DNA of 35,000 bases from Botryococcus braunii (taxonomy: Eukaryota > Chlorophyta > Trebouxiophyceae): assembly GCA_002005505.1 (NCBI GenBank), contig KV908531.1:57501-92500 (forward strand), written 5' to 3'. A program made the position numbers and the translations under genes. Below the pieces are notes generated by a model, which saw nothing but the letters and a program-made list of their open reading frames with translations, had not been told where the DNA came from and searched no databases. Shown here piece after piece: positions 1 to 26,795 of this stretch (position 1 is its first letter; the number at the start of each line of letters is the position of its first letter).

Positions 1-62
1 TTGTTAATGTGTGCAATGCATGCACATGTGTGGGTTTCTGCGTGTGAGCGCATGTGTGCCCA

Positions 63-65
<3 letters not shown>

Positions 66-115
<50 letters not shown>

Positions 116-116
116 A

Positions 117-158
<42 letters not shown>

Positions 159-176
159 TGTGTGCGCGCGCGCGCA
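66..176. repeat. (GT)n microsatellite, interrupted, with CG tail
   Basis: Two GT runs are separated by an 8-base interruption (TCCAAGTT) around 113-120 and end in a short alternating CG run at about 165-176. The preceding bases repeat the same interruption word (CCAAGTTTG), so the block looks like a duplicated repeat unit. Reading frames through it give only Cys-Val or Thr-His repeats and are not genes. Confidence 0.97.
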
Positions 177-274
177 CGCCGGAGATGGGGGGGAGGGGAG
201 AAGAAGTCGAGGCATGCGTGTGCAGCAACCTGCTGCCTCTGAAAAGGGGGTTGGGTCCCGCAGGGTTCCCGCAG

Positions 275-1390
<1,116 letters not shown>

Positions 1391-1539
1391 CTCAGACCAG
1401 TGGTGATCCTGAGGGCAGGTCGGGCAATCTCATTCCTTCCCCTTTCCTTGAAATTAAAGGGGTTCTGCTGGTTGCGGGTCAAAAATGGAAAGTGCGAGAA
1501 TATTCTTTGAAATATTGATATGGGTAGAAGTCATTTGAT

Positions 1540-1745
<206 letters not shown>

Positions 1746-3758
1746 AGAGAGAGAGAAGGGGGGGGGAATAGAGAGGGAGGGGGACCAGAGGGAGCTGTTC
1801 TTAGGACAGTTACTTCCTAAAGCTAATTAAAGTCGTTCTTCCCCCTTCCCGGCAGGACCGCGAGGAGCTTCTTTTACGGGTGCCAGCCTGATACGGCCAG
1901 GCGGTCGTGGGTACTCGCGCTATTTATATAATCGGCTGCTTCTGCACGTTTTAGGGCGTGGGCGGTCGCTGTCGAGCGGCCACGGGCGCCCAAACGGGCA
2001 TATCAAACGTGCCAATTATCAGAAATGGGTACGATGTACTTCATAAAGTAGTCCTTTCTGAATAGCCCAAGTTATTATATGACACATTAAAATGTAAATG
2101 TTATTCACGGGCCTAGTGTTTCTTTGCTTTGGAGTTTTGTCTCCCCCCCCTTTCCAAACAAATTAAAAAAGAAACTCTACACGTTGGCATTTTGGGAAGG
2201 GAAATATTTTAATATCCCCGGTCCCCTAGTAGGCTATTTTGAGCCTGCTTCGCCCTTGCATCGAAGCGAGGACTTTCTTACTGATGTCTGTGACCAGGTT
2301 CTCAGGACCACGTGCAACACAGGGATGGGCATGGGCTTCGGCCCGCCCAGCCGATAGCCTCTTTAGGGCCTAATTAGGCTATACCTACATGATACGTAGC
2401 TATACCTGGCATACTAGCAGGGGGTTATAGATGGCAAGCTAGCCAGGCCTACATATCAGGCAATGCACGTGCACATGGGTTGTATCCGCAGCCAGCTACC
2501 AGCAACACACGTGTAGACATCAGTACACGTGAAGGCTCATGAAAGGTTACGTGTAGACGTGAGTACACGTGAAGGCTGATGGACGGTTTAGTGCTGGTGT
2601 ATCCCCTCCACCCAGCAGTTCTTATGTGGGCCTGCATATGCATGCATGTATGCATGCATGATATGATGTGCATGCACGTGTGATAGTGATATGGACCTAG
2701 GAGGCCTCCTTCTTCACGCCTGACTGATATGTACAGCATGAACATGAACAAGCGCTTCCTTCTTCATGTCCCTCTCCCGCTGTGTGCTGGGAAATGAAGA
2801 AGGAAGCGCTCAAGTTCATTTACCTTAAGAAGATGGGTCGATCAACGTCCTTCCGGAAAATTATATCGCTGGGCAGACGCCTGCCCTGTCTGGGGGGATA
2901 CGAGGCCACATCGATGAACCGCTATAGTTCGGTACAATATCGGCATTGGGTTATTTTTATAGGTTTACTTATTAAAACCTGCAGAGTAGACTAAATTTTT
3001 TCTTTCTCTCCCCCCCCTCCCGCCCCCCCCCCCCTCTTTTTTGGTTAGGTCTTGCGTGTCTATTTGAGAGGCCGTTGCCAGTTGTTTGCAGCAGGTAAGA
3101 TCTGGATATTTAACTGTGAAGCATATCTTAAGTGCGGATATTAATCTTTATTCGGCTGTACAAGTTTATGCCCTGTGGCATAGGGCGACAGATCAGCCAT
3201 CGCCCCTGTACAAATCAATCTTAATTTGAAATTTAAAACACGAGGCTTTGCCGAAAATTTGAGCTTGCAAAAATCAAGCCTTTTAAGCTTGAGATTCCAA
3301 AATTTGTACGCTTTACCGCGAGTCCCGTCATGAGGACCAGCGTGCTGATGGTGAAGGGTCGATAGTCCTAAGCAGCTTCAAACGCATGCATGCATGGCTA
3401 CCACAGACCGCTTCAAAGGTGGCTCCAGGTAGCAGCCAGGTGGCTCCATATGCATCCATAGCTAGATGGGACCGTTTCAAATTCAAAATAGCATTCCTTA
3501 TTTGGCAGGATGAGTGTCGTGCGACCATGTATGCTGCATAGAGCAGAGTTGCAACACAGGTCAGTGGATGAACGTTGGTTTGTTAATTAAATATTAAATA
3601 ATCTCATTCTGTTGGGGTTGAGTTACGTGTTCAGGATTGAGGGGTGCACGCCAACCCCCAAACCGTACCCCCCGGGGACCCCCCCCCCCCAAATATGGGT
3701 GGGGCGGCGGGGAGGCAGGGCTCCCCATTTTTCCGTGCGGCTATGATTGGGTTTTTAG

Positions 3759-3860
3759 AACTTCTAAATTTATTGCGATGGCACATGTGTGGCCGAAGTG
3801 ATCACGAAAATTGGTGATGACTTCAGCCACAAATGTGCCATCGCTCTAAATTTAGAAGTT
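3759..3860. repeat. 47-bp inverted repeat with 7-base loop (hairpin/MITE-like)
   Basis: The left arm (3759-3805) and the reverse complement of the right arm (3813-3860) agree at all but about five positions. The shared core includes AACTTCTAAATTTA, CGATGGCACAT and GAAGT. The spacer is only about 7 bases. Right after it come short palindromes around TGGCCATGGCCA (about 3871-3898). The structure could be a foldback transposon, a small-RNA precursor hairpin or an inverted duplication; no coding content is visible. Confidence 0.85.
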
Positions 3861-4020
3861 TTTAGTCGTGATGGCCATGGCCACCAAATGGCCATGGTCA
3901 GAGTAAGCTTATCCGTCCCATGGAGCTCACCAAGGATTTGAGCAAACTATTGCATGAACCTTCATGGGTTACTCCCTGCCCATTACGCAATAAGGCATGG
4001 CGTGAATACAGTCTGCCAAC

Positions 4021-4021
4021 A

Positions 4022-4098
<77 letters not shown>
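4021..4098. repeat. (CA)n microsatellite with duplicated right flank
   Basis: The tract is about 76 bases of CA. The sequence to its right (CGTTGCAGCCACCAG) occurs again at about 4173 after a second short CA run, indicating a tandem duplication of the repeat plus flank. Confidence 0.95.
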
Positions 4099-4101
<3 letters not shown>

Positions 4102-4446
4102 GCAGCCACCAGTTAGCTAACACAAGGATCCTGCCAAGCACACATGGGTGCACATGGGTGCACACACACACTCGTTGCAGCCACCAGGGGTTGATGCCCA
4201 CTTGACCAGACGGCAGGGGAGTAACACACAGGACATGAGTTCAACAGTTGCATAAGCTTTGAAGACTTTCTGCTTTGCCTGAGCCCTCTACCACAACCCC
4301 GATCTGCCACAACTTTGCAGCCCGGTGAGGGTCTTATCCCCACTCGAGAGCTCTGTCAAAGGTTCACCGAGAGGTCCAGTTCCAGTTCTCATCAGTTACA
4401 ATAACTGCAAATTGCAAGAGGCTTGAAGCACAAGGGCTGTTCCGCA

Positions 4447-4525
4447 TGTGCACATCGTCCATGCAGTACAACCCCTGCATTGCTCGCGGTACAACCCCTG
4501 CGACGCTCACAGTACAACCCCTGCA
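4447..4525. repeat. 23-bp tandem repeat, three copies
   Basis: The unit begins GTACAACCCCTGC and ends GCTCNC; three copies follow at 23-base spacing with few changes. Confidence 0.8.
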
Positions 4526-6061
4526 ACGCTCATGTGTACGGCAACTCCCGCTAACCCCGGCATGACTACACGCCCATTTCCTGAACTCTCCGATCGCTCT
4601 TTGAGGGCTGACTTGAGGGATTAAATGACCCCCTTAAATAATGAATATTCTCGAGCTGTGTGACCACCGTACTCGGGATGTTCGAGGATGGCCCACCTGA
4701 GAGTTTTCTATGAACCAAACCTTAACGTTGAGGGGCTTAGTCTCACGTGTCTACCACCACAACTGTCCTGATTCGAAGGTAAAGCAAGCTCAGCACTTCG
4801 ATTCATGAAAGCAAGCACCCAGCTCAACAACCCTGTTGCAGGATGGCTCAATGTTTCAAAGCATTGCAAGCTCGAAAACCAATGCAAATATGAGCTCAAC
4901 CCCCAGATTGAAGTTGGTCTGCTGCTGCTTGGCAGCCTGTGTTGCAGGGATCTGGCTGCAGTACAGCACCTGCACTGCAGTACACAAACTTCGTGCAGTG
5001 TGGTACAGTACTTGTAATGCGGTACAGTACCTGCATGGCACCTGGCCCAGCTTATGCGCAGCACGATGCAGCACGGTGCATGTGAACTGCAGCACACGTA
5101 CAGTACAGCACAAGTGCAGTGCAAATATATTGGGGGCTGTGTACGTACTGCATCAGTCGGGCCACACCGGCAGCAAAGCACAGGTTTGGGGAATGTTCTG
5201 TGCCGTGCACCTGTTTCTAATCTAGCCTCTGTTTCTAACCTAGCCTCTGGGAAGTGTACATCTTGAAAAACCACACACTGTTTCAGAAGCCTATGGCTTC
5301 AAAAAAATTCTGTTAATGTTTCTTATCAAAACCTCTGGGAAGTGTACATCTTGAAAACACTCATTGTGTGAAGAACCAGGCCGGGAAGACTTGCAGGAAG
5401 ACTGCCATGCCCAAACGGACCTCAGCAGGGTCTCTTTTTTTTGCCCCTCCCCGGGGGGGGGGGGGGGCGTTGAGATAACTAGGAGACTGCCCGTCAGTGC
5501 ATAATCGTGTCACAGTCATGTAACATCCCCACGGGTTCCCAATCAATCTCCCTTTTGCCATCCAGCGTCTTTGGGGGAGGGGGGTAGGCGCGCTTCTGCT
5601 TGCTGATCTGGAGTTCCCGCACATACAAAAGAAACAAGCAGCGGGGACGGCTCCGGAACGCGCTGCGCCCTGGCAGCCGCCCTAGCGCAAATCTAAAGCC
5701 ACTGGAGATTGCCATGTGTGCCAGGCTATCTAGAAGACAGCCACATGCTTCCCGCAGCCCATTCTTAAGGATTTCCAATTGCAGAGCAGAGGAGTGTTCC
5801 CTGGCCAGGAAGGGCTTAAAGTCTAATTCACATTTGATGAAAAGCTATATGACGGTGCTTGGAAGTGCTTTGGCAATCCAATCTGCCAACTGCAAAACAC
5901 CGAAACCCGCTGGACTATCATGATACCGACGAAAGGGCGGGAATGACGCAAGGCATGCGGCGGGCCACGCACTTCACCCGTAAACTCACGCGTAAACTCA
6001 CGCCCCTGCGCCCTGACTCTGCCAAGCAACGGGGGAAAAAGTACAATCCATGTTTGGTAAA

Positions 6062-6130
6062 TTTTGGAGGACTCGAACCTGGGAGGGCCAGATGGTGTTC
6101 CAGCCAGCCACACCACACAGGCTCCCAGAA
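6062..6130 (-). pseudogene. tRNA-like remnant with intact B box
   Basis: The minus strand carries a perfect pol III B-box word (GGTTCGAGTCC) preceded at tRNA-like distance by an A-box-like TGGCTGGCTGG and by ends that could pair as a 7-bp acceptor stem with one mismatch. A normal anticodon stem and a normal T stem cannot be drawn, so a functional tRNA is unlikely. It could be a decayed tRNA, the head of a tRNA-derived SINE, or chance. Confidence 0.3.
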
Positions 6131-6250
6131 TCCCTGTTTCAAAATCTATGTTGATTCTTCTACATAATGCCCCGTGTAACACTGCCGCCGGGGAAATCAT
6201 ACAGGACCCTCACTCGGGCACAGTGCAGGCATGCGGCTGAACAGCAGTGC

Positions 6251-8835
<2,585 letters not shown>

Positions 8836-9482
8836 TACCACAATCTTCCCGGTGGGAGGGCACAAAATGACAAACGAATCCCAAACCAAAAGCGGAGTCC
8901 GAGTCACTTGCCGAAAGCAATACCGGAAGGCAAGTACTTGCGTTATATAATGCCTGGTCTTCTTCCAAAAGGCAACAGGAATCAAAAGCAAGAGCAAAAC
9001 AGCAAGATAGTATTTTCTGCTGGAAAACGCAAAAGCTGAAGTCGATTTGGAAGTGCTGATGTCGAAGGGCTAGCCGGAAGTGCCCTACCTAAGCGCGGGA
9101 ACGCATATCGTGGGATGCAGCCGGACCGTCTGTTGGGGACTACGAAAGCGTCCGAAAAGGTTTATGTGAGCCGAAATATGCTAAGGGACCCCTGGGAAGT
9201 ATGTAATTCTGTCCCGTGGACCACGGGCCGCACATGCCATGTGCCAGGGCTTTTCCATTGCCTCGCTGGCCGCTTTTCGGGGATGCGAAAGGCCGGGGTC
9301 AATGGCCAACAGTCCGGTGGGAGCAAAAGCCCATGGTTCTGGGTTCCGTCACACCGAACGGCCCACCCACAAGGCGGAGTCATGACTCATGAGTGGCCCC
9401 CAGGACACTGGATATTGGGGTAAGGTACTATTACCTTTTAAAGAGGAAATTGCTGGTGAAAAAGGCCTTAAAATGACCCTCT

Positions 9483-9486
<4 letters not shown>

Positions 9487-9525
<39 letters not shown>

Positions 9526-9526
9526 C
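9487..9526. repeat. Poly(T) run of about 39 bases
   Basis: A homopolymer T run preceded by CTCTCTC. On the minus strand it would be a poly(A) tract. I looked for a clear target-site duplication and did not find one, so retroposition is not supported. Confidence 0.9.
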
Positions 9527-10546
9527 CAAGTCTCTTTGAAGGCGACACCTAGCAAGAGACCTAAGACCCCCCCCCCCCCCTCTGACGCTGAAGAAAGGAA
9601 GGAAGAAGACATCAGATAGGGAAAATTTTTGACCTGACGCACCCACTAGTTGGATGGAGGCCAGACAGTTTATAATCAAGAGACAGTTTGTACACAAACT
9701 CACATTAGCTGGCTAACGTGGGGCATTGTAGTAACACTACAATATTATGGCTAATGTGGGCCATTAATGCAACGCAACTGAAGTAAATAATACGACACAC
9801 ATGACATACATGCCGGCAAATGTGTCACCACAACCGAGAAATCTCCTTTCACTCACGTTTGGATCATGTCATCCTGGAAATTGACCGAATTAAACTCATG
9901 TTGTGTCCAGGGGCTTCCCTGACTCGGCAGAGCCCTTAGTTCCTGACACCGACCCATGCAAGTCCCGAAGGATTCCCTTTTTGGGTCTATCTCACGGACT
10001 GAACCATTGAAGGATAGTTAGTACACAACTGGGAACTCCCGCGAGATCACACTTCAGCCCGAATAAATCTGCCACGATCTCGACTGTCCCGAGTCGAAAG
10101 TAAGAAAATTTGAGCTGAAAATCGACACAAATTCGACCTCGTGGCAGGTCCCAATACAACCACTCCCTGTCCTGGGACCAGGACAGGGAGGACAAAGACC
10201 AATCCCCTGATTAATGAACCCCTCTCTTGCCACCTCGGTTTTACGTAGGCAAAACACTCCCTCCCCGATCCACGACCCCCCCCCTTTGGCCCCCCGACGG
10301 ACGGAGAGACTGAGAGTTAAAAACGTTTGGACGTGAGAGTGAGGAGCGAGAGTGCGGGTCAGGAAGGAGTGAGATTGTGCGGGAAGTGAAGTGAGGAACG
10401 AGTGACTGAGCTCACTCTTTATCATGACATGCCCATGTACCCCAGCTTTAAAAAAACAATAAATAAAGAATAAAAAAAGGGGAAAAAAGCAAGAAAAAAC
10501 TAAGAAAGGCCGTCACTCCGCGTAGGCCGCCATAAACCACTCTGCG

Positions 10547-10790
10547 ACGCCTAGGACGACATGTAACCGCCTATGACGACGTGTTGACCCCTAGGACGAG
10601 ACGCGTTAATGCCTATGACGACGCGTTAGCGCCTAAGACGACGTGTTCACACCTAGGACGTCGTGTTCACGCCTCGGACGACGTGCTTACGCATTGGACG
10701 GCGTGTTCACGCATCGGACGGCGCGTTAACGCCTAGCACGACATGTGAACGCCTAGGACGACGTATTAACACTTAGGACTACTTGAGTAT
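10547..10790. repeat. CpG-rich 20-bp minisatellite, about 12 degenerate copies
   Basis: The unit approximates CGCCTAGGACGACGTGTTMA. About twelve copies follow at near-20-base spacing, each with two to four changes. Most keep the GACGACGTGTT core with two or more CpG steps. Confidence 0.85.
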
Positions 10791-11372
10791 ACTCCAAAAA
10801 CGACTTGACAAAGCCTAGCAAGCATTGCTGACGACCAGCACGTCTCGTTTTCAAGCCCTTGCATAAGCTCTGCTCTCTTTTGGAATACATTGGCCAAATG
10901 GGGCGTTCAAGAGGAATGTCTTGTTCTTTCACTGCCCCAAGCCGAAGTCCCGTCTTACAGCGCGTCCCTCCCACTATACAGCGGTTCCCCCCTTTACATC
11001 TGAACTCACCCCGGAGCAGGAACCTGGGTATTCCGGCCCCCACCCCCCCCCCTCCCGAAGGGGCCCAGAAACAAAAATCGATAACAATTACTATTAGTAC
11101 ATCAAAACGAAAAACTTCCAGTCAGTAGGTAGGAACAAACACAGCAGGGTCCCTCTGCGGGCATCCGGTCGTACTGCATTTTCAATTTTCAGCGTGATGT
11201 ACAAGGCAGGCTCGTTGCCTCTCCCTTCTGCACCTCCGGGGTGGCAGGGACGCGGGGAGGGCCTCTTGCTGGCTCCCCCAAAAAAGAACCTCTCACCGCG
11301 AGTGGCTCTTTTCTTCGTGGTGAAAACGGCTCTTATCTTCGCTGTGAAAGTCCGCAGGGCGCGAGTGAGTCA

Positions 11373-14758
<3,386 letters not shown>

Positions 14759-15263
14759 GAAGATAAGACTTGGCTGCCCAACACACGTTCTCCCAGACTA
14801 TTTTCAAAAGATATTGTTATTGGTGGTTCTTCATACTATCTGTTTATGTGTGGTTTACTAGTTATTATCATGTTGAATGTCCCACTGACATTATCATCCC
14901 CCCCCCCCCCCCCCCCCCTCTCTCCCAACATGCCGGCAGATCCTTCTGTACGGCAGTGAAGCATTCACAGCTGCCAAGGAACAGCCCCATGCGACTTTAT
15001 TTTTGTAGTTGTGCTAAGATAATCGTGTTCAGGACGCAGGTGTAAATATAAAACGGTGTGCCTCCCCAAGCAACACAATTAGCTGACCGTTGGAGTCGAT
15101 ACAAATTTCATAGCTGTGGAGACCTGTTTATTTGTGATCTAATCACCGTTACTTTTGCGACTTCTACTGCAGTGCTCTGACCTAGTTGCAGCATTCTATA
15201 AGTCTGCAGGTCCTCATACAAATCTGCACATGGAAGGACCTTCTCCTGCGCTGATGTCCGATC
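14759..15263. promoter_or_regulatory. Divergent spacer shared by hydrolase and methyltransferase genes
   Basis: The two start codons face away from each other across 505 bp, so this span should hold both promoters and 5' UTRs. It contains a C run of about 18 near 14890. I see no clear TATA box at a convincing distance. Confidence 0.45.
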
Positions 15264-16907
<1,644 letters not shown>

Positions 16908-17832
16908 CTCGAGTCCCATTTTCACGGCGGCAGGGGTATGAAACAATGTCTTGCATCATGCAAGAGGGGCCCGGGGCTTTTGGGCACACGAGGGGGCGGG
17001 GCTGTGGGGTGTGCCGTTATGCCCGTTGTAATAACGTTTGCTCAATCGCTCATCTTCCACCTGTTAATGTGGTCATGTTTCCCTTCATTACCTGATTCTT
17101 TCGTTCATGCCTCCACTCGTTTTTCGGTTTGTTCACTGGTCGTTCGTTTGATTATCATTTTTTTTTGGGGGGGGGGTTACCTTACAATTGTATTTTACAA
17201 GCGAATGAGGGCCGACGCCCACCCAAACGGTGCACCCATAAAGAGAGGGGGGAAGAGAGAGGGGTGGGGGGAGTGGGAAAAAAAAGGGGAGATGCGTTTG
17301 TTCCGGCCGTTCTTTGTATGTATGCAAGGTTAAAAGACGGGCAGAGCAAACAAAAAGAAGGGGCTTTGGTAGGAGCGAGCAACAAGAAGGAGCGTTTGCC
17401 GAAACAAATTGGAGCTTTGGACGAAGAATTGGAGATTTGGAAAAACAAGACGGGGCTTTGGCAGAAACAAATCCTTTTGCAGAAACAGATTGGGACTCTG
17501 GACCCCTCTCCTGTGAACAGAGGTCGGAGGTCGTCTGAGGTCGGTGGTGTATTGGATTTTTGGGGGTCGGGAATTGGGCCTTGAGTCTTTGAACCAAGGA
17601 GCATTCAGCTTGGAGATGGAGGAGTTGGCTGAGAGGCCTGCTTGCTCCCCCCCGGGGGTGGGGGGGAGGGGGACAGGCATTGCTTGCAATCCTGAGGACT
17701 TGGCTGCACAGCGCGAGAGGCGGAAAGCAAGCAGAGATGTAGATTGGCTGGAGCATGCGGACTGTGCTGGCTTTATGGGACCAGAGCCAGAATAGCAGCA
17801 CTGGGGTGCCTGCCCCTTCCCCCCCCCCCCCC

Positions 17833-17971
<139 letters not shown>

Positions 17972-18039
17972 GCTGAGTGGTTCGTGAACCGTTTTCAACG
18001 CAGGACAGAGATTGAGAGTCCAGGCGCTTCCCGGAATGT

Positions 18040-18215
18040 GCAGAGATAGGAGAGGGGTGTCGTGTAGCCATTTGATGGACTGTCCAGGGATGGGAGAGAG
18101 GTGCGTCAAAAAGAAATGGAATATGCAGGGCATAGGAGAGGGGTCGTGTGGACATTTGGTGGGCTGTCCAGGGATGGGAGAGAGGTGCGTCAATAAGTAA
18201 TGGAATACGCAGGGC
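18040..18215. repeat. About 90-bp tandem duplication
   Basis: Two copies share the words GACTGTCCAGGGATGGGAGA / GGCTGTCCAGGGATGGGAGA, GAGGTGCGTCAA and GCAGGGCA. More distant copies (TGGACACTC, CAGGGATAGG) continue to about 18480. Confidence 0.75.
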
Positions 18216-18474
18216 AAAGCAGAGGGGTGACTGGAAACTCGTTGAAACGCAGCCTATCTCAGAGGTTACAGGGACAAACACTCATTGGACACTCATTGGA
18301 GGTGTGCCAGGACAGGAGGTGGGGGGGTGAATGAACAGTGATTGGAGAATCTAGGGATAGGAAAGGGTTGAGTGGACACTCCTTGAGTAGCCAGGGGCAG
18401 GACAGGGGTTGTAATCCCTATCATCGGAAGACGGGGTGAGATATCCACGGTGGACAGCTGCTGGATTGTCCAGG

Positions 18475-18705
18475 GATAGCAAAGGGTTTACAAATTACAA
18501 CCCTTGGATAGCAAAGGGTTTGCAAATTACAACCCTTGGATAGCAAAGCGTTTGCAAATTACAACCCTTGGATAGCAAAGGGTTTGCAAATTACAAATTA
18601 CAACCCTTGGATAGCAAAGGGTTTGCAAATTACAACCCTTGGATAGCAAAGGGTTTGCAAATTGCAACCCTTGGATAGCAAAGGGTTTGCAAAGTACAAA
18701 TTGTA
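18475..18705. repeat. 32-bp minisatellite, seven copies, each with internal dyad
   Basis: Units begin at 18475, 18507, 18539, 18571, 18610, 18642 and 18674. The one irregular step (39) comes from an internal duplication of AAATTAC. Each unit contains AACCCTT and AAGGGTT about 8 bases apart, so each can form a 7-bp hairpin. The unit shares CAGGGATAG with the diverged repeats to its left, suggesting it arose from them. Confidence 0.93.
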
Positions 18706-19850
18706 TTGTATTGTAAGTAAATGGCACTCTTTATTTTTCAGTGTGCAATCACGTGCGCCTATGGTCAACCTTCTGTCTTCGACTGTGGCGCAGCCTTGGG
18801 TGCTCAACGATTCCCCATCGATCTCACCCCTCGTAGGAGCTTTTTCTTGATGCGAAGGTAGGTTTAGAATGGGCGTGTCACCAACTGAATTACGTGCTGC
18901 AGCTCATCTGAGCCTCGTGATTGCTCTAATGCACAGTACTGTACGACATGTTTGCTGTAATGCACAGTACTGTACAATATGGGCCGTGGCTTCTTTACGT
19001 AACCAAAATCAAGCTCATGTGGCCTTCTAGAGGCCGCATCTGCCTCTGCATGTAGGCGCCAGGGCACTAGCAGGTTCAACGTACATCCATTTGCTGCAGT
19101 GGACTTTGGGAGTGGGCTTCTGCGCTCTTTAAAACTTAGAGATCGGCCTCGGTGTCCAGTGAGAATGTCTATTCATGCGCGACTGTGTATTAATGGTATT
19201 TGTAATACGCGGCTGTGTATTCTAATTTAAGAGAGATTACGACACACACAAAAATGCACACTTCTCATGCAGAAGCCAAAGAGAAGTTTCCTTGCCTCCA
19301 GAGCTTGCAGATTGTTTCTGCGCAGCCCAAGGATAATTGTGCACACAAGCTTGTGAACTTCTTAAGAATCTCATCAGGGTTTGATCCCAGGCTGCAGTAA
19401 CGACAGGCCTGTCCCTGCGTGAAGTCCGTGGAACGAGCAAGGAAAATTGCGCAATGGAATTTGCCCCGGGGGAATGGAAAGAGGCCCGCAAGGTGTGTGC
19501 AGAACGCGCCATGAGCGTGGCCAGCCGGTCACATGCATTGCATCTGGGATTCTGAAAAGAAAACTACAAATGGCAGAAGGGCAACCGTTAAACTCTTTTA
19601 GTGCTCATCAGCGAGTCTGAAGTTGACTCTCAATCCCTTCCTTGTCGGAAGAGCAGGCACCCCACACCCTAATAATAAGAAAGACCTTCGGATTATCCAC
19701 TTCTCTTACACAGAGTCACTGGGGTGTGATGTATTTGAAGTCTTTTGCTAATGGTAATGAACTGTATGACCTGAGGTTGTGGGAATGCAAGGACTTGATC
19801 CGTGGTCTTGCCTAGGGTGCTGAGAGGCAATGACAATAAAGTGGAAGGTT

Positions 19851-19955
19851 CTGTATCATCAAACCCTGTCAGTGACAAAGGGGAAACTCCTGTATCATCA
19901 AACCCTGTCATGGAACTCCTGTATCATCAAACCCTGTCGCGGAACTCCTGTATCA

Positions 19956-19975
<20 letters not shown>
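19851..19975. repeat. 29-bp minisatellite at the end of the MoaE gene
   Basis: The word CTGTATCATCAAACCCTGTC starts at 19851, 19890, 19919 and 19948. The last three are exactly 29 bases apart. The copy at 19948 supplies the final codons and stop of the MoaE gene on the minus strand; the other copies lie in its 3' UTR. Confidence 0.92.
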
Positions 19976-21363
<1,388 letters not shown>

Positions 21364-21837
21364 GTAACAAGCTTCTTTCCAAATCGGAGAGAGCTTATCG
21401 CGAAGTCACCCTAAACGTCGGCGTCATACATCTGCATATCAGAGTCAAGGAAGGAAGACCTAAATTCAATGATTTTCTGGTTTGATGGGATTGGAATACA
21501 TGGATTGACCAGGATGTTGTCTGTTGTCTGTGTTTGAAGCAAGTTATAATGGCATTGACCCTACCGTATTTGGCATCATGCCACCTGGCGCACAATGGCA
21601 AGCTCGAATTGAGATACCGGATCACGTGACAAAAGCTAGGGCCGGGCAACCGCCTCCAAGATGACCGATGAATTTGACGTTTTCTGCATTTTGACAGAGA
21701 GACTTCCTAGCTGCGTCCCATGAGTATTTTTGAAAGTTCACGGCTTCTCAAGGGAGAACTGCACGGTACTTCGTTCATTGTGTAGCCCGCACTTACTTGT
21801 CAGCCGGCTCTAAAGGTTTGGGGCGACAGCGCTCATA
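21364..21837. promoter_or_regulatory. Divergent spacer shared by MoaE and BDP1 genes
   Basis: Start codons diverge across 474 bp. No simple repeats lie in it, unlike most non-coding parts of the window, which agrees with a promoter role. No specific element is recognised. Confidence 0.45.
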
Positions 21838-26525
<4,688 letters not shown>

Positions 26526-26549
<24 letters not shown>

Positions 26550-26795
26550 CAGATGTTCCGAGGGTTTCTCAACTGCTGTATGCAATTGTTGCTGACAGAT
26601 GTTCCTAGGGACTTTCAACTGCTGTATGCAGCTGTTGCTGACAGATGTTCCTAGGGTTTCTCAACTGCTGTATGCTACTGTTGCTGAAGGATGTTCCTAG
26701 GGTTTCTCAACTGCTGTATGCAACCGTTGCTGACAGATGTTCCTAGAGATTCCCAACTGCTGTATGCAACTGTTGTTGACAAATGATGTCTTTGA
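26526..26795. repeat. 46-bp minisatellite, six copies, overlapping the BDP1 stop codon
   Basis: Units starting ACTGCTGTATGCAA begin at 26526, 26572, 26618, 26664, 26710 and 26756, exactly 46 bases apart; the last is incomplete. Each contains GTTGCTGACAGATGTTCC with few changes. Copy 1 supplies the last codons and TGA of the BDP1 frame. Confidence 0.95.

Larger units (their letters stand above)
8836..11372. other. Intergenic region, no supported gene
   Basis: Open frames here (for example 9115-9423 plus and 10054-10425 minus) show no family resemblance or splice partners. The region contains a 39-base T run, a C run near 9570, a CpG-rich 20-bp tandem repeat at 10547-10790, a C run near 11040 and an inverted repeat next to the end of the hydrolase gene. 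Confidence 0.55.

Noticed and set aside
9487..9526. Poly(T) run as the tail of a retroposed gene copy
   Set aside because: No target-site duplication or gene-like sequence was found next to it.
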